Origin: Bradyrhizobium sp. AUGA SZCCT0283
Lineage (GTDB): Bacteria; Pseudomonadota; Alphaproteobacteria; Rhizobiales; Xanthobacteraceae
Assembly: GCF_018130385.1 (NCBI RefSeq)
Contig: NZ_JAFCLU010000015.1
Coordinates: forward strand, 112,382 to 176,381
Direction of reading: 5' to 3'
Length of the DNA: 64,000 bases
The translations under genes were made by a program, and so were the position numbers. Under the pieces are notes generated by a model. It saw only the letters and a program-made list of their open reading frames with translations. It made no database searches and was not told where the DNA came from. This document shows, in pieces, positions 46,437-55,116 of this stretch (positions within the stretch are counted from its first letter, which is position 1; the number at the start of each line of letters is the position of its first letter).

Positions 46437-46670
46437 TCAGGGCGAGCCCACAATGCCTCGTCTCGCCCCTTCGTACGATCGACGCAGCAGCGCGAACAGG
46501 CTGCCGCCCGTCGCCGCGCCCAGGAGGTAGGCGACGGCGACCAGCAGCGCGAGCGGCACGCGGGCATTGAAGCCGAGGAAGGACATGGTGACGATCTCGA
46601 AGTTCTGCAGCGCGAAAACGATCGTCGCGGCGGCGAACAGAATGATGACGGCGAGGTAGATCCAGCGCAT
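46437..46670 (-). CDS. LapA-domain (DUF1049) small membrane protein
   Basis: 77 residues with two transmembrane helices (IYLAVIILFAAATIVFALQN and a second near 45-65) and the family turn VTMSFLGFNARVPLAL. GGAGG lies 5 nt before the ATG. LapA-type proteins are linked to lipopolysaccharide assembly. It sits between the HdeD and patatin genes on the same strand. Confidence 0.8.
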   Translation of the reverse strand: MRWIYLAVIILFAAATIVFALQNFEIVTMSFLGFNARVPLALLVAVAYLLGAATGGSLFALLRRSYEGARRGIVGSP

Positions 46671-46728
46671 GGGAACCTCCTGATCGTCGATCAACCGCGT
46701 GGCGCGCAGGTCCGCCGCCACCACCAGC

Positions 46729-47304
46729 TCAACGAACGCGGCGCAGGCCGAAGCCCAATCCGAGCCAGCCAGCGCCGGCCATGATGAGATCGATGCCAAG
46801 GAACAGGCCGAGAATATAGAGGCTCGAGACCGGCCATCGCGCCAAAATCAAGAGGCCGAGCAGCAGCGTGATCACACCGGACAGCACCACCCAGATCCAT
46901 GGCGTTTCCCGTTTCATGCTGAAGGCCAGGAAGATCCGCATGATGCCCGAGGCCACCAGCGATGCACCGAGAATGAGGGTGAGCAGCACGGCCGCGAGCA
47001 GCGGATTCTGGAACGTGACGAAGCCGGCGACAATGTAGAGCGCACCGAGCAGGACCCAGAGCAGGAATTTGCCCCAGCTCTTGATCTGGAAGGCGCTGAA
47101 CACTTCGGCGACGCCGGCGATGATCATCATCACACCGACGATGAGGACGCTCGCGACGGTAGCCATCATAACGCTGCCGAGCGCGATAAACCCGGCGATG
47201 AGATAGACGACGCCGAGTGCGATGATCCAGCCCGACTTGGCGCGGAGCGGCGCTGTATCCGAACTGGCTTGGGGATCTCCTATCGTGCCTGAAGTATTGG
47301 TCAT
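46729..47304 (-). CDS. HdeD family (DUF308) membrane protein
   Basis: 191 residues with six transmembrane helices in three DUF308 hairpins (GVVYLIAGFIALGSVMMA, LGALYIVAGFVTFQNPLLA, LSGVITLLLGLLILARWP). HdeD is associated with acid resistance in enterobacteria. It has a GGAGG-type site before its ATG and leads a minus-strand run HdeD-LapA-patatin-GntP. Confidence 0.88.
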   Translation of the reverse strand: MTNTSGTIGDPQASSDTAPLRAKSGWIIALGVVYLIAGFIALGSVMMATVASVLIVGVMMIIAGVAEVFSAFQIKSWGKFLLWVLLGALYIVAGFVTFQNPLLAAVLLTLILGASLVASGIMRIFLAFSMKRETPWIWVVLSGVITLLLGLLILARWPVSSLYILGLFLGIDLIMAGAGWLGLGFGLRRVR

Positions 47305-47460
47305 GACGGTCCTCCGATGTGAAAACCTATCCGACGTTCGTCTCCAAGGGATGGAAGATAATAGCAGAATTGGAAGAGGTATTCAGTCGAATTACACGGG
47401 ACCACACCTGACGGTTGTCAGAATGAGATCGAGAGTTGTGGACTAAGTCACTGAAATTGC

Positions 47461-47480
47461 TTGGAGCGGGTGAAGGGAAT
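47461..47480 (-). repeat. 20-bp copy of the tRNA-Gly 3' end (attachment-site-like)
   Basis: TTGGAGCGGGTGAAGGGAAT is identical to 48712-48731, the 3' end of tRNA-Gly with its CCA and one flanking base. The two copies are direct repeats 1251 bp apart and bracket the outer-membrane protein gene. The rest of 47305-47650 shows no gene. Confidence 0.7.
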
Positions 47481-47653
47481 AGCCCCCCCTCGGCGTGGCA
47501 GACAGCCGCCCAGGCGCTCATGACAGCACGCCAAAGCGTGACGTCTCTAGCCGAGATCGCAATGCCCGCGGCGATCAATGGCCCCCAAGCAGGTGTTCGA
47601 TCCGAATGCGAAAAGGACGCATGGGGTGAGCGGTGGAAAGAAGATCCCTGGCG

Positions 47654-47680
47654 CAAAAAGCCCGGCACAAGGCCGGGCGT
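47654..47680 (-). terminator. Terminator after the outer-membrane protein gene
   Basis: A GCCCGGC/GCCGGGC stem with an ACAAG loop is followed on the minus strand by TTTTT. It lies 25 bp behind the stop. Confidence 0.85.
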
Positions 47681-47701
47681 TTCGCAACCAATAGCGCTGG
47701 A

Positions 47702-48475
47702 TCAGAACTTGTAGCTCAAACCCGCGCGCAACGTGTGAATCTGGGTATCGCCCCAGCTGAAGCGAACCGGAAATGCGGGGAACACCGCACTATTGAAGAG
47801 CGAGGACGCGCCGTCGAATCTGTAATAGAGATACTCACCACGCAGCAACCAGTTCTGCGACAGCGCCCATTCAGCGCCAGCGCCTGCCACCCAGCCGGTT
47901 TTGGTCTCATTCAACGAGACGTTCGCAAGATACGTGAGGCTGTTGTTGTTGAACCGGCCATTATAGTCGATGTCGGCGACGGCCAAGCCACCGGTGGCAT
48001 AGAGCATGAACGACGGCGTCGCCAGCAGCCCGACCCGAGCCCTGAAGCTGGCGAGCCAATTGACGTCACGGCTCAAGGTGGTGCTTGCCGGAGGAGCCGG
48101 GGCGCCGCCGAAGAAGTTAACCCCCTGCGTTTGCGACTCGCCAATACTCGTCGATGTCCAATCGGCCTCAACGCCGAGCAGCCACTGCGGCGCGAATTGC
48201 CAGTTGTAGCCCAGGTGAACACCGCCGACGAAACCGTCGCCTTTGAGGTTGCGAGCAACGGGGTCTGCGTTGAAGGCGGCCGGCGACGGCAGCGGATCCC
48301 AGCGCGCATCAGTGTCGCCCCAGCCGTAACCGGCATGCCCGCCGATGTAGAAGCCGGACCAGCTAAAAACCGGCGCCGCCATGATTGGCGCCTTTGTCGG
48401 CATCCGCATATCGGCCGCGGAGGCGGCTGCCGTGCCGCCGATGATCATTGCTGCCCCCAGAATCAACTTTCTCAT
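47702..48475 (-). CDS. Omp31/OmpA-like outer-membrane beta-barrel protein
   Basis: 257 residues. A signal peptide (about 1-20, ending ASAA) is followed by the typical porin-like start FSWSGFYIGGHAGYGWGDTD, then GGVHLGYNWQF, FRARVGLLATPSFMLYATGG, and a C-terminal aromatic residue in LRAGLSYKF that the Bam machinery recognises. It is about the size of an eight-stranded barrel. It lies between two copies of the tRNA-Gly 3' end, so it may have been brought in with a small integrated element. The 48476-48711 upstream stretch has only a tandem AATCAACTTT motif. Confidence 0.88.
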   Translation of the reverse strand: MRKLILGAAMIIGGTAAASAADMRMPTKAPIMAAPVFSWSGFYIGGHAGYGWGDTDARWDPLPSPAAFNADPVARNLKGDGFVGGVHLGYNWQFAPQWLLGVEADWTSTSIGESQTQGVNFFGGAPAPPASTTLSRDVNWLASFRARVGLLATPSFMLYATGGLAVADIDYNGRFNNNSLTYLANVSLNETKTGWVAGAGAEWALSQNWLLRGEYLYYRFDGASSLFNSAVFPAFPVRFSWGDTQIHTLRAGLSYKF

Positions 48476-48712
48476 ATCAAAATCAACTTTCCCAAATCCA
48501 ATTTCCGGAGGATGCGAACTCGATGGATAAAAATAGACTATTCCGAGCCAACATCATGTCACCCAAAAACCACATTGGAACTCGAAATGCGCAGCACAAG
48601 CTTTACAGCATGACCTCGACCCGAGAGGCGGTCCGCCGCTTGTTCAACGTCGAGCACGACCGCGCCGGCAAAAACCGATCGCGGAATTCTGCTGGGCTGT
48701 ACTTGAAAAGTT

Positions 48713-48786
48713 TGGAGCGGGTGAAGGGAATCGAACCCTCGTATTCAGCTTGGAAGGCTGCTGCTCTACCATTGAGCTACACCCGC
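48713..48786 (-). tRNA. glyT: tRNA-Gly (TCC)
   Basis: 74 nt with an encoded CCA. The acceptor is GCGGGTG/CACCCGC, the discriminator T, the anticodon loop CTTCCAA and the T arm GGGTTCGATTCCC. It is the second tRNA of the dispersed Tyr-Gly-Trp series. Confidence 0.97.
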
Positions 48787-48887
48787 GCTGGTGTTGAACT
48801 AACACGCCGTGCAGGCGCCCTCAACCCGCCCCGCCGACCCCCGTCCGAACATCCTGCGGGGCGCGGCCGATCGGCCGGTCCGGGCCC

Positions 48888-48916
48888 TTAACAGGGGCCG
48901 ATTCGCCGCCTATATT
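48888..48916 (+). promoter_or_regulatory. Putative rreB promoter
   Basis: CTTAAC (48888-48893), an 18-bp spacer, and TATATT (48911-48916). The implied start near 48923 and the terminator ending near 49094 give an RNA of about 170 nt, close to the 165 nt reported for rreB. Confidence 0.5.
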
Positions 48917-48950
48917 GATATTTCCATCAACAATGAAAGGAGGTGATCCA

Positions 48951-48995
48951 GTGTCTTATACCAAGCGCTGTCACCTCGCTGGGATCGCCCGCTAG
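48951..48995 (+). CDS. rreB: rreB, 14-residue peptide gene with a 17-nt extended Shine-Dalgarno
   Basis: GTG start, peptide MSYTKRCHLAGIAR, TAG stop. The 17 nt at 48935-48951 (GAAAGGAGGTGATCCAG) are fully complementary to the 3' end of alphaproteobacterial 16S rRNA and include the G of the start codon. This matches the described Bradyrhizobiaceae gene rreB (ribosome-regulated expression): 14 codons, GTG start, 17-nt Shine-Dalgarno. There the long pairing holds the mRNA on 30S subunits, and translation is weak. A terminator follows at 49061. It lies divergent from tRNA-Gly. Confidence 0.9.
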   Translation: MSYTKRCHLAGIAR

Positions 48996-49060
48996 GCCTT
49001 GAGTTTATGGGTCTGGCATCGGGGCGCTCTCAGCCCTGGACCAGCGAGCACAACAATTGG

Positions 49061-49094
49061 GGCGCGACGGGAGCCATCCCGCCGCGCCTTTTGT
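49061..49094 (+). terminator. rreB terminator
   Basis: A two-part stem (GGCGCG with CGCGCC, then CGGGA with TCCCG, loop GCCA) followed by TTTTGTTT. Confidence 0.8.
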
Positions 49095-49105
49095 TTGTTC
49101 GCGGC

Positions 49106-51508
49106 CTATGGCTGACCGCCGGCCAGCACCTCGCGGATCTTCCGCGCCAGATCTGCCTTCCGGTATGGCTTTCTGAGCAGGGCCACGCCGGGATCGAGAT
49201 GGCCCTCATGCACGATCGCGTCGTCGGTGTAGCCGGACGTGTAGAGCACCTTCATTCCCGGACGGCGCGCAATCACAGCTTCCGCCAATTGGCGGCCGTT
49301 CATTCCGCCGGGCATGACCACGTCGGTGAACAAGAGATCGAATTCGGCGCCCTGGTCGACCAGCGCGAGCGCCGCCGCACCGTCGCTGGCGACCAGCGTG
49401 CGATAGCCGAGGCCGCCGAGCTGGGCGATCACGTAGCCCCGCACCAATGCGTCGTCCTCCACCACCAGGATGGTCTCGTGCCGCCCGAGCGGCGCGGCCG
49501 GCGCCGATAGCGGCTCGTCGTCCGTGCGCGCCGCCACGCCTTCCGCGCGTGGCAGATAGAGCTTGACCGAGGTACCGCGCCCCTCCTCGCTATCGATCCT
49601 GACGGTGCCGCCGGTCTGCTTGGCGAAGCCGTAGACCATGCTGAGGCCGAGCCCGGTGCCGCGGCCTACCCCCTTGGTGGTGAAGAACGGCTCGAACACG
49701 CGATCGCGGATGTCGGCCGGAATGCCGTGACCGGTATCGCCGACGGCGATCATCACGAACTGCCCGGGCTTCATCTCGCTGTCGGCGGAAGCCGAGGCCT
49801 CGTCGAACGTCACGTTGGCGGTCTCAATCGTGAGCTTGCCACCGCCGCGCATGGCATCGCGCGCATTGACCGCGAGATTGACGATGGCCGCTGAAAGCTG
49901 CGAGGGATCGGCCTGCACAGCCCAGGCGTCGGGTGTGAGCACCGTCTCGATCTCGACGTGCTCGCCGAGCATCGACGTGAGCAGCTTGGCGGTCTCCATC
50001 ACCAGGCCGTTGATCTCGATCTCGCGCGGCTCCAGCGGCTGGCGCCGCGCGAACGTCAGGAGCTGCGAGGTGATCGACGCGCCGCGCGTCGCCGCGTCGT
50101 CGATCAACTGGGCGATCGCGGCGAGTTGCGGCTTGTCCGCCAGGCCGTCCTGCAGGATTTCGATCGTGCCGGTGATCACGGTCAGCACGTTGTTGAAGTC
50201 GTGGGCGACGCCGCCGGTGAGCTGGCCGATCGCATCCATCTTCTGCGATTGGCGCAACCGTTCCTCGGCCTCGTGCTGCTTGGTCAGATCGGTTGCCGTG
50301 CCGCGATAGCCGAGGAAACGGCCGTCGGCGGCAAATACCGGCCGGCCGTTGACGCTGACATGACGCGCCCGCCCGGCGGAATCGCGATGGTCGTACTCGA
50401 AATTGCGGAACGGCTCGTGCCGCTCCAGCAGCGCCATGTGCGCGCGCCATTTCAGCGGCTCGGCCTCTGGGTCGACTGCGACATCGAAGCGGCGCTTGCC
50501 GATCAGCGCGGCGCTATTCATGCCGAACGCGTCCAGCCGTTCCGAGACATAGGTGAAGCCGTGATCGGGCCCGGTTTCCCAGAACCAGTCGGAGGCGGTC
50601 TCGGCGTAATCGCGAAACCGCTGCTCACTTTGCCGCACATCCTCTTCGGCCTGCCGGCGGACGGAAAGATCCCGCTCCAGCCTTGCATTGGCCTGACGCA
50701 CGTCGCCATAGGCATGCTGCAGGCTGGTGCAAAGGCCGTTGAACGCCTCGATCACCTTGTCGAGTTCATCGGCTTCGCGCGGCGGCCGGCGATCCAGCCG
50801 CAGCGGCGGCGGCGGCCGCGCCAGATTGTAGCCGCTGACGAAGTCGGCGACGGCGACCAGGTGCCGGGTCACCAGCAGGTGGAACAGATAGAGGATGAAG
50901 AAGGAGACCAGGAACGTCTTGGCCGCCTGGCTCGCCAGGATGACCAGGGTCTTGTTCAGCAATTGACGATAGACTTCGGTCAGCGTCGCCTCGACGCGGA
51001 GAACGCCGATCTGGCGGCGACTTCCCTGCATGACGTAGTCGAGCGGATATTCCCGCGCGATCACCGACCGGGTGGCGCGCTGGCCAAGTGCAAGCCGCAC
51101 CGGATTCGGGCGGCTGGCGATCTCGCGGATCTCGACGGACTGGACATCCGGCAGGCTGAGGATGCCCTTGAGCTGCAGCTCGAGCTGGTTCTGATCCAGA
51201 TTCCACAGGCTTTCGCCGAGGCTGTCGGGATAGCTGCGGCCGATTTCATCGAGCCGCGACTCGATCACGCTGACCTCGCGTTCGTATTCGAGATAGAGCT
51301 GCAGCGCAGTGAGCGTAAGCGTCACGGCCGAGCTGAACAGCAGCACGCCCGCCAGGAGCCGCAGGCCGATGCCGCTTCGCGACCTGCCAAAGATCCGCGA
51401 CAGGCCGGAGCCGAAAATCGGCGGCGGCGGTATCGGGTTCAGTTCGTTCTTTGCGGCGACGGGCGACATCGCGCGGTCGCGGCGAAAATCGTTCTCACCG
51501 TTGCCCAT
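49106..51508 (-). CDS. PAS-domain hybrid sensor histidine kinase
   Basis: 800 residues from the ATG after GGAAG. Order: transmembrane helix (about 45-65), periplasmic sensor region (about 66-185), second transmembrane helix (about 190-215), HAMP-like segment, PAS domain (about 290-420), His box GGVAHDFNNVLT (about 440), ATPase domain with NLAVNARDAM, GDTGHGIP and GRGTGLGLSM, and a C-terminal receiver with Asp in LLFTDVVMPGG. It autophosphorylates and passes the phosphate to its own receiver. It is divergent from a small periplasmic binding protein gene, a possible signal partner. Confidence 0.92.
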   Translation of the reverse strand: MGNGENDFRRDRAMSPVAAKNELNPIPPPPIFGSGLSRIFGRSRSGIGLRLLAGVLLFSSAVTLTLTALQLYLEYEREVSVIESRLDEIGRSYPDSLGESLWNLDQNQLELQLKGILSLPDVQSVEIREIASRPNPVRLALGQRATRSVIAREYPLDYVMQGSRRQIGVLRVEATLTEVYRQLLNKTLVILASQAAKTFLVSFFILYLFHLLVTRHLVAVADFVSGYNLARPPPPLRLDRRPPREADELDKVIEAFNGLCTSLQHAYGDVRQANARLERDLSVRRQAEEDVRQSEQRFRDYAETASDWFWETGPDHGFTYVSERLDAFGMNSAALIGKRRFDVAVDPEAEPLKWRAHMALLERHEPFRNFEYDHRDSAGRARHVSVNGRPVFAADGRFLGYRGTATDLTKQHEAEERLRQSQKMDAIGQLTGGVAHDFNNVLTVITGTIEILQDGLADKPQLAAIAQLIDDAATRGASITSQLLTFARRQPLEPREIEINGLVMETAKLLTSMLGEHVEIETVLTPDAWAVQADPSQLSAAIVNLAVNARDAMRGGGKLTIETANVTFDEASASADSEMKPGQFVMIAVGDTGHGIPADIRDRVFEPFFTTKGVGRGTGLGLSMVYGFAKQTGGTVRIDSEEGRGTSVKLYLPRAEGVAARTDDEPLSAPAAPLGRHETILVVEDDALVRGYVIAQLGGLGYRTLVASDGAAALALVDQGAEFDLLFTDVVMPGGMNGRQLAEAVIARRPGMKVLYTSGYTDDAIVHEGHLDPGVALLRKPYRKADLARKIREVLAGGQP

Positions 51509-51804
51509 GCAGCACTTCCCCCGGATCGCGGCACACTCTGCTCCGGCCATTTCTGGAGCCACAGCCGTCCAGGCCAGTCGGCCTTTCGTTCGACCTGATC
51601 GACCCTCTCGCGCAAGCCGCCCTGCGCGGTTCTGTTCGGGCGGCGCGAGCCAAATTACGCGTTATGCGCCCTGCAACGGGAATCCGGGGCAGGCTAGCAC
51701 GCCCTATGCTAAAATGACACCGGTCGACCCGCGCCTTGCGCCGGGCGGGCAGATTGGTGTCAGGCTACGGCGGCGGAAGGCTATGGCCTCGGGAGGCGTG
51801 GCTC

Positions 51805-52521
51805 ATGCGGCGGATACTCTTCATCTGTATTTCGATGCTTGTGACCGGCATCCCCTGCCACGCGCAATCGGTCATCAAGCTCGCGAGAATAGCTGACATT
51901 CCCGACCAGTTCGTCGGCGGCGAAATATTGCGGGCGGTCTATGCGCGGCTGAATATTTCGATCGAGTTCGCCGACGTCCCCGGCAAGCGGGCCCTGGCGC
52001 TCTCGAGCGCCGGCGAACTCGACGGCGAGGTGCACCGGATCGCCAACCTCGCGCAGACCTATCCGACGCTGGTGCAGATCTCGCCGCCGATCAATTACAT
52101 CGAGCCGTCCGTATTCACGACAACGCTCCGATTTGACGTCAAGGGCTGGGATTCGATCAGGGATTACAGTGTCGGCATCGTGCGCGGCGTCGGCTCATCG
52201 GAAGCCGGTACGCGCGGCATGAGCCGCGTCACCGCCGCGACCAGCCTCGAGAACATGATCCAGATGCTCGATGCCGGCCGCTTCGATCTGATGGTCACGG
52301 ATCTGTTCAGCGGACGCGCCGCCGTCAGGAAATTGAAGCTGCAATCGCGCATCGCCGCGCTGTCGCCGCCGCTGGAACGGATCTACATCTATCATTACCT
52401 GCATCAGCGGCATCGCGATCTCGCCAGAAGGGTGGAAGCCGTCGTGCAGGAAATGGACGCGAGCGGCGAACTGGCCCGGTTGCGCGAGACGCTCGTCAAA
52501 CAGGTGCTGAGCGAGCCGTGA
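51805..52521 (+). CDS. Periplasmic substrate-binding protein (SBP_bac_3-like)
   Basis: 238 residues. A signal peptide (MRRILFICISMLVTGIPCHAQ) is followed by a type II binding fold: ARIADIPDQFVGGEILRAVYARL, FADVPGKRALALSSAGELDGE and SLENMIQMLDAGRFDLMVTD. GGGAGG stands before the ATG. No transporter genes adjoin; instead a sensor kinase is divergently encoded 296 bp away, so a sensory role is as likely as transport. Confidence 0.82.
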   Translation: MRRILFICISMLVTGIPCHAQSVIKLARIADIPDQFVGGEILRAVYARLNISIEFADVPGKRALALSSAGELDGEVHRIANLAQTYPTLVQISPPINYIEPSVFTTTLRFDVKGWDSIRDYSVGIVRGVGSSEAGTRGMSRVTAATSLENMIQMLDAGRFDLMVTDLFSGRAAVRKLKLQSRIAALSPPLERIYIYHYLHQRHRDLARRVEAVVQEMDASGELARLRETLVKQVLSEP

Positions 52522-52579
52522 CGGAATTGGCGCTGGTTGGGCGCGATCGCGGTTCTGCGCCGGCGGCCTGAATGCGCGA

Positions 52580-52780
52580 TCAGAAACCGCAGAGATTGAC
52601 GAAGCGCGGACGCGGGCCGCGGCGGTCTTCGACGATGCGCTCGCCGCCATTGACGGCCGAGCTGCCGTAGTAGCGGTGGTGGCCGGTGACGTCATGCCAA
52701 TCGCCTGCCTGCGACGACGCCGGCTGTGGTGCACGCCATCGGGCGGCATCGCAGATGATCGTGGCTGGCTGGCGTCGCAT
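52580..52780 (-). CDS. Small protein of unknown function (66 aa)
   Basis: Reads MRRQPATIICDAARW at the start and GPRPRFVNLCGF at the end, with AAGGAG 7 nt before the ATG. Central HDVTGHHRYYGSS is unusual. Two to three cysteines and an aromatic C-terminus are seen. It is not recognised; the ribosome site and the absence of a rival gene support it. Confidence 0.42.
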   Translation of the reverse strand: MRRQPATIICDAARWRAPQPASSQAGDWHDVTGHHRYYGSSAVNGGERIVEDRRGPRPRFVNLCGF

Positions 52781-52975
52781 GACCGTCTCCTTGAATGGGG
52801 CGCGTTGGCTCGCGTTCTGCTCATCAGTCGAGCGCCTGCCGGGCGACGTTCAAGGGCCATCCGATATATCGTGTTTCCGGACTGTTTCGCGGGGCCCTCC
52901 GTTTGTCGGAATCGACCACCCCCGAACGTCCTCGAAAGGCGGCCAAATCCGGCCCCGCGCATAAAGGAGAAAGCG

Positions 52976-53371
52976 ATGCTCTACGCCATGCTGGCCTATC
53001 ACGTCGAAGCCGAGGTCACGTCCTGGACCCCGGAGGAGGACGCGGCCCTGATGACCGAACTGCTGGCCGTGCATGACCGGTTGAACGCGAAGAAGCTGCT
53101 CGGGCCGGCGGCGCGGCTGGGCGCGACGGCAGAAGCCCGCACCTTGCGAGGTCCGGGCGCCGGAATGGTCATCGACGGGCCGTTTGCCGAGACCAAGGAG
53201 CAGTTGCTGGGTCTATATGTGTTGAATTGCGCCGACGAGGAGGAAGCGATCGGGATCGCCCGCGACCTGCGCCGGGTCAATCCGTCAGCCGTCTACGAGA
53301 TCCGCCCGATCAGGCTCTATCTTCCCGGCGAGGCCTTGCCGGAAACTTCAAATGAACCGGGTCAGGGCTGA
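52976..53371 (+). CDS. YCII-related (DGPF domain) protein
   Basis: 131 residues from an ATG after AAGGAG. The family marks are present: MLYAMLAYH at the N-terminus, VIDGPFAETKEQLLGLYVL in the middle (DGPF motif) and a C-terminal YEIRPIRLY strand. Such proteins form dimeric alpha/beta barrels and often accompany ECF sigma factors; none lies next to this copy. Function unsettled. Confidence 0.88.
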   Translation: MLYAMLAYHVEAEVTSWTPEEDAALMTELLAVHDRLNAKKLLGPAARLGATAEARTLRGPGAGMVIDGPFAETKEQLLGLYVLNCADEEEAIGIARDLRRVNPSAVYEIRPIRLYLPGEALPETSNEPGQG

Positions 53372-53465
53372 GGCAGCCGCACTCGATCGCGCGCTTGAGC
53401 CCCGCCGTACTCGGCCGGGCTGCCGCCATCGCGGAACAGACGCTGATTTGGCTTCTGCCATAGCA

Positions 53466-53885
53466 TCATTTCACTACCAGCACGGGGCAGCGAGCCATCT
53501 GCACGATGCGGTCTGCCCGGCTGCCGATCATCCGTTCATAGAACGCCGAATGGCCGGTAGCGCCGATCACCAGAAGATCGGCCGAAAGCTGATGCGAAAC
53601 TTCAATAATCATTCGCACGGGATGACCTGCCAGAACGTGAGGCTGGATTGTCAATTGATGTTGCTCGGCAACCGCGCGGGCCCTCTGAATCACCTGATGA
53701 TAACGGCGGCCGGCGGTTGCGGTCGTCTCCCTGATTTCCTCGATGTAGTCCGGCATCGAGGGCACTTCCTCCACCAAGACCATGTGGAGGTTGGATTTGT
53801 TCTGCTCGGCGATCTGAACCGCGAGCCGCAAAGCCTTGAAGGCCTGCTCGGAACCGTCGTTTGCGTGAAGAATCGTCGCGAACAT
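53466..53885 (-). CDS. Universal stress protein (UspA family)
   Basis: 139 residues with the ATP-binding pattern G-x2-G-x9-GS in GATGHSAFYERMIGSRADRIV and the N-terminal ILHANDGSEQAFKAL. It begins 13 bp after the antiporter gene on the same strand, so it belongs to the minus-strand fluoride-riboswitch transcript. Confidence 0.9.
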   Translation of the reverse strand: MFATILHANDGSEQAFKALRLAVQIAEQNKSNLHMVLVEEVPSMPDYIEEIRETTATAGRRYHQVIQRARAVAEQHQLTIQPHVLAGHPVRMIIEVSHQLSADLLVIGATGHSAFYERMIGSRADRIVQMARCPVLVVK

Positions 53886-53898
53886 CGGACACTCCGAC

Positions 53899-55116
53899 TT
53901 ATTCAGCCTGACCGGGGATTGTTTGAATGGTGTCGTGACTTCGTGTTGAAGCCGACTGGGGTCGGGACTCAGGAAGCAGGTGGCGCGGCAGATAGAATGC
54001 GTTAGCGATGATCGTTGGGATCACCGCGCTTCCGATCACCGCGGCGACCAGCGCCGAATATTGGTCTTGGTCGATAATGCCGTGTGACAAGCCATAGAGC
54101 GACGAGATGGTTCCGAAGGTTAGTCCGGTCGACATCAGTAGAGTGGTGTACATGGCTTCGCCACGTGGTGATCCGAACAGCCTCGTGACCGGAAGGACGC
54201 CGGCGACCTTGGTTGCAATTTTGATCGCCAGGAAGAAGATGAACGCCGAAGGCGCGGCCATCAGTGCTGGAAGCGAGACAAATGATCCCGCACGGATGAA
54301 ATAGAACGGCGTCAACAGCCCGAATGTGAGCGTTCGCAATCGGCGCACCAGCGCGTGGTCCTTGCCGACTGTGCCCGCCAGCACCATGCCGATCAGGTAG
54401 GCTGGCAGCACGGCCTCACTGTCAGCCCAGCTAGCGAGCGCGCCCATCCCAAGTAGGCAGAGCAGAAGAAACTTTGTTTCCAACTCGGAGGGGCGATTTC
54501 CGTAGAGGCGGAAGAACCTCGGCGTAAGCCAGGGCAGAATAACGAAGACCACGACGCCGACGCCGAGGAAGACCAGCGTTTTTAGAGTGAAGGGTGCGAA
54601 GATCAAGCCGAGCGCGACGACCGTGCCGAGATCGGTGACGAAGCAGGCGGCGAGAATGGTCTTGCCGTACTCCGTGGTGTTGAAGCCGAACTCGATCATA
54701 ACCGCGTAAACCACGGCGACCGAGGTAGTCGACATAGCGACACCGGCGAGCCAGCTCGGCATGACTTCCCATCCAAGCAGGTAACGAGCGGCGGCCGAGC
54801 ACCCCAGGAAGGGAAGTAGAAAACTTGCGAAGCCAATTGTCGCCGCTTCTTTCCATTTGAGTTTGAAGACGGCCGGATCGAGTTCGGCTCCCGCGAGAAA
54901 AGTCAGGACGATCGCGCCGACGCCGGAAAGAAACTTGATCCAGGATTCGTCGGTGCCAAGCATCGCCGAGCCGATCATCGCGCCGATAATAAGTTGAGCG
55001 ATCGTGCCGACGACGATCTCGGAGAGCGCGGTGGATATCCGTAGCCAGATCGACAGCAGGCTGGCGATCAGTGCAAGACCGAGCCACAGCGCGGCCAAAG
55101 CCCACGTACTGCTCAT
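53899..55116 (-). CDS. Cation/proton antiporter (CPA family) under a fluoride riboswitch
   Basis: 405 residues from an ATG with GGAGG 6 nt upstream. About twelve transmembrane helices; family elements include FLAGAELDP, AMSTTSVAVVYAVM and the discontinuous-helix segment STGLTFGTISSLYG. The family exchanges Na+ or K+ for protons. Placement behind a fluoride aptamer suggests a role in surviving fluoride, either ion homeostasis or direct anion export. The start overlaps the stop of a 38-codon leader ORF (ATGA), so translation is coupled. A UspA gene follows. Confidence 0.85.
   Translation of the reverse strand: MSSTWALAALWLGLALIASLLSIWLRISTALSEIVVGTIAQLIIGAMIGSAMLGTDESWIKFLSGVGAIVLTFLAGAELDPAVFKLKWKEAATIGFASFLLPFLGCSAAARYLLGWEVMPSWLAGVAMSTTSVAVVYAVMIEFGFNTTEYGKTILAACFVTDLGTVVALGLIFAPFTLKTLVFLGVGVVVFVILPWLTPRFFRLYGNRPSELETKFLLLCLLGMGALASWADSEAVLPAYLIGMVLAGTVGKDHALVRRLRTLTFGLLTPFYFIRAGSFVSLPALMAAPSAFIFFLAIKIATKVAGVLPVTRLFGSPRGEAMYTTLLMSTGLTFGTISSLYGLSHGIIDQDQYSALVAAVIGSAVIPTIIANAFYLPRHLLPESRPQSASTRSHDTIQTIPGQAE

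Noticed and set aside
48448..48891. A frame reading VKGIEPSYSAWKAAALPLSYTRA
   Set aside because: It is the tRNA-Gly gene read on the opposite strand, a well-known spurious annotation.
48935..48950. Fragment of a 16S rRNA 3' end on the minus strand
   Set aside because: The 17-nt match is better explained as the extended Shine-Dalgarno of rreB, with a correctly spaced start codon, short ORF and terminator; no further rRNA similarity extends on either side.
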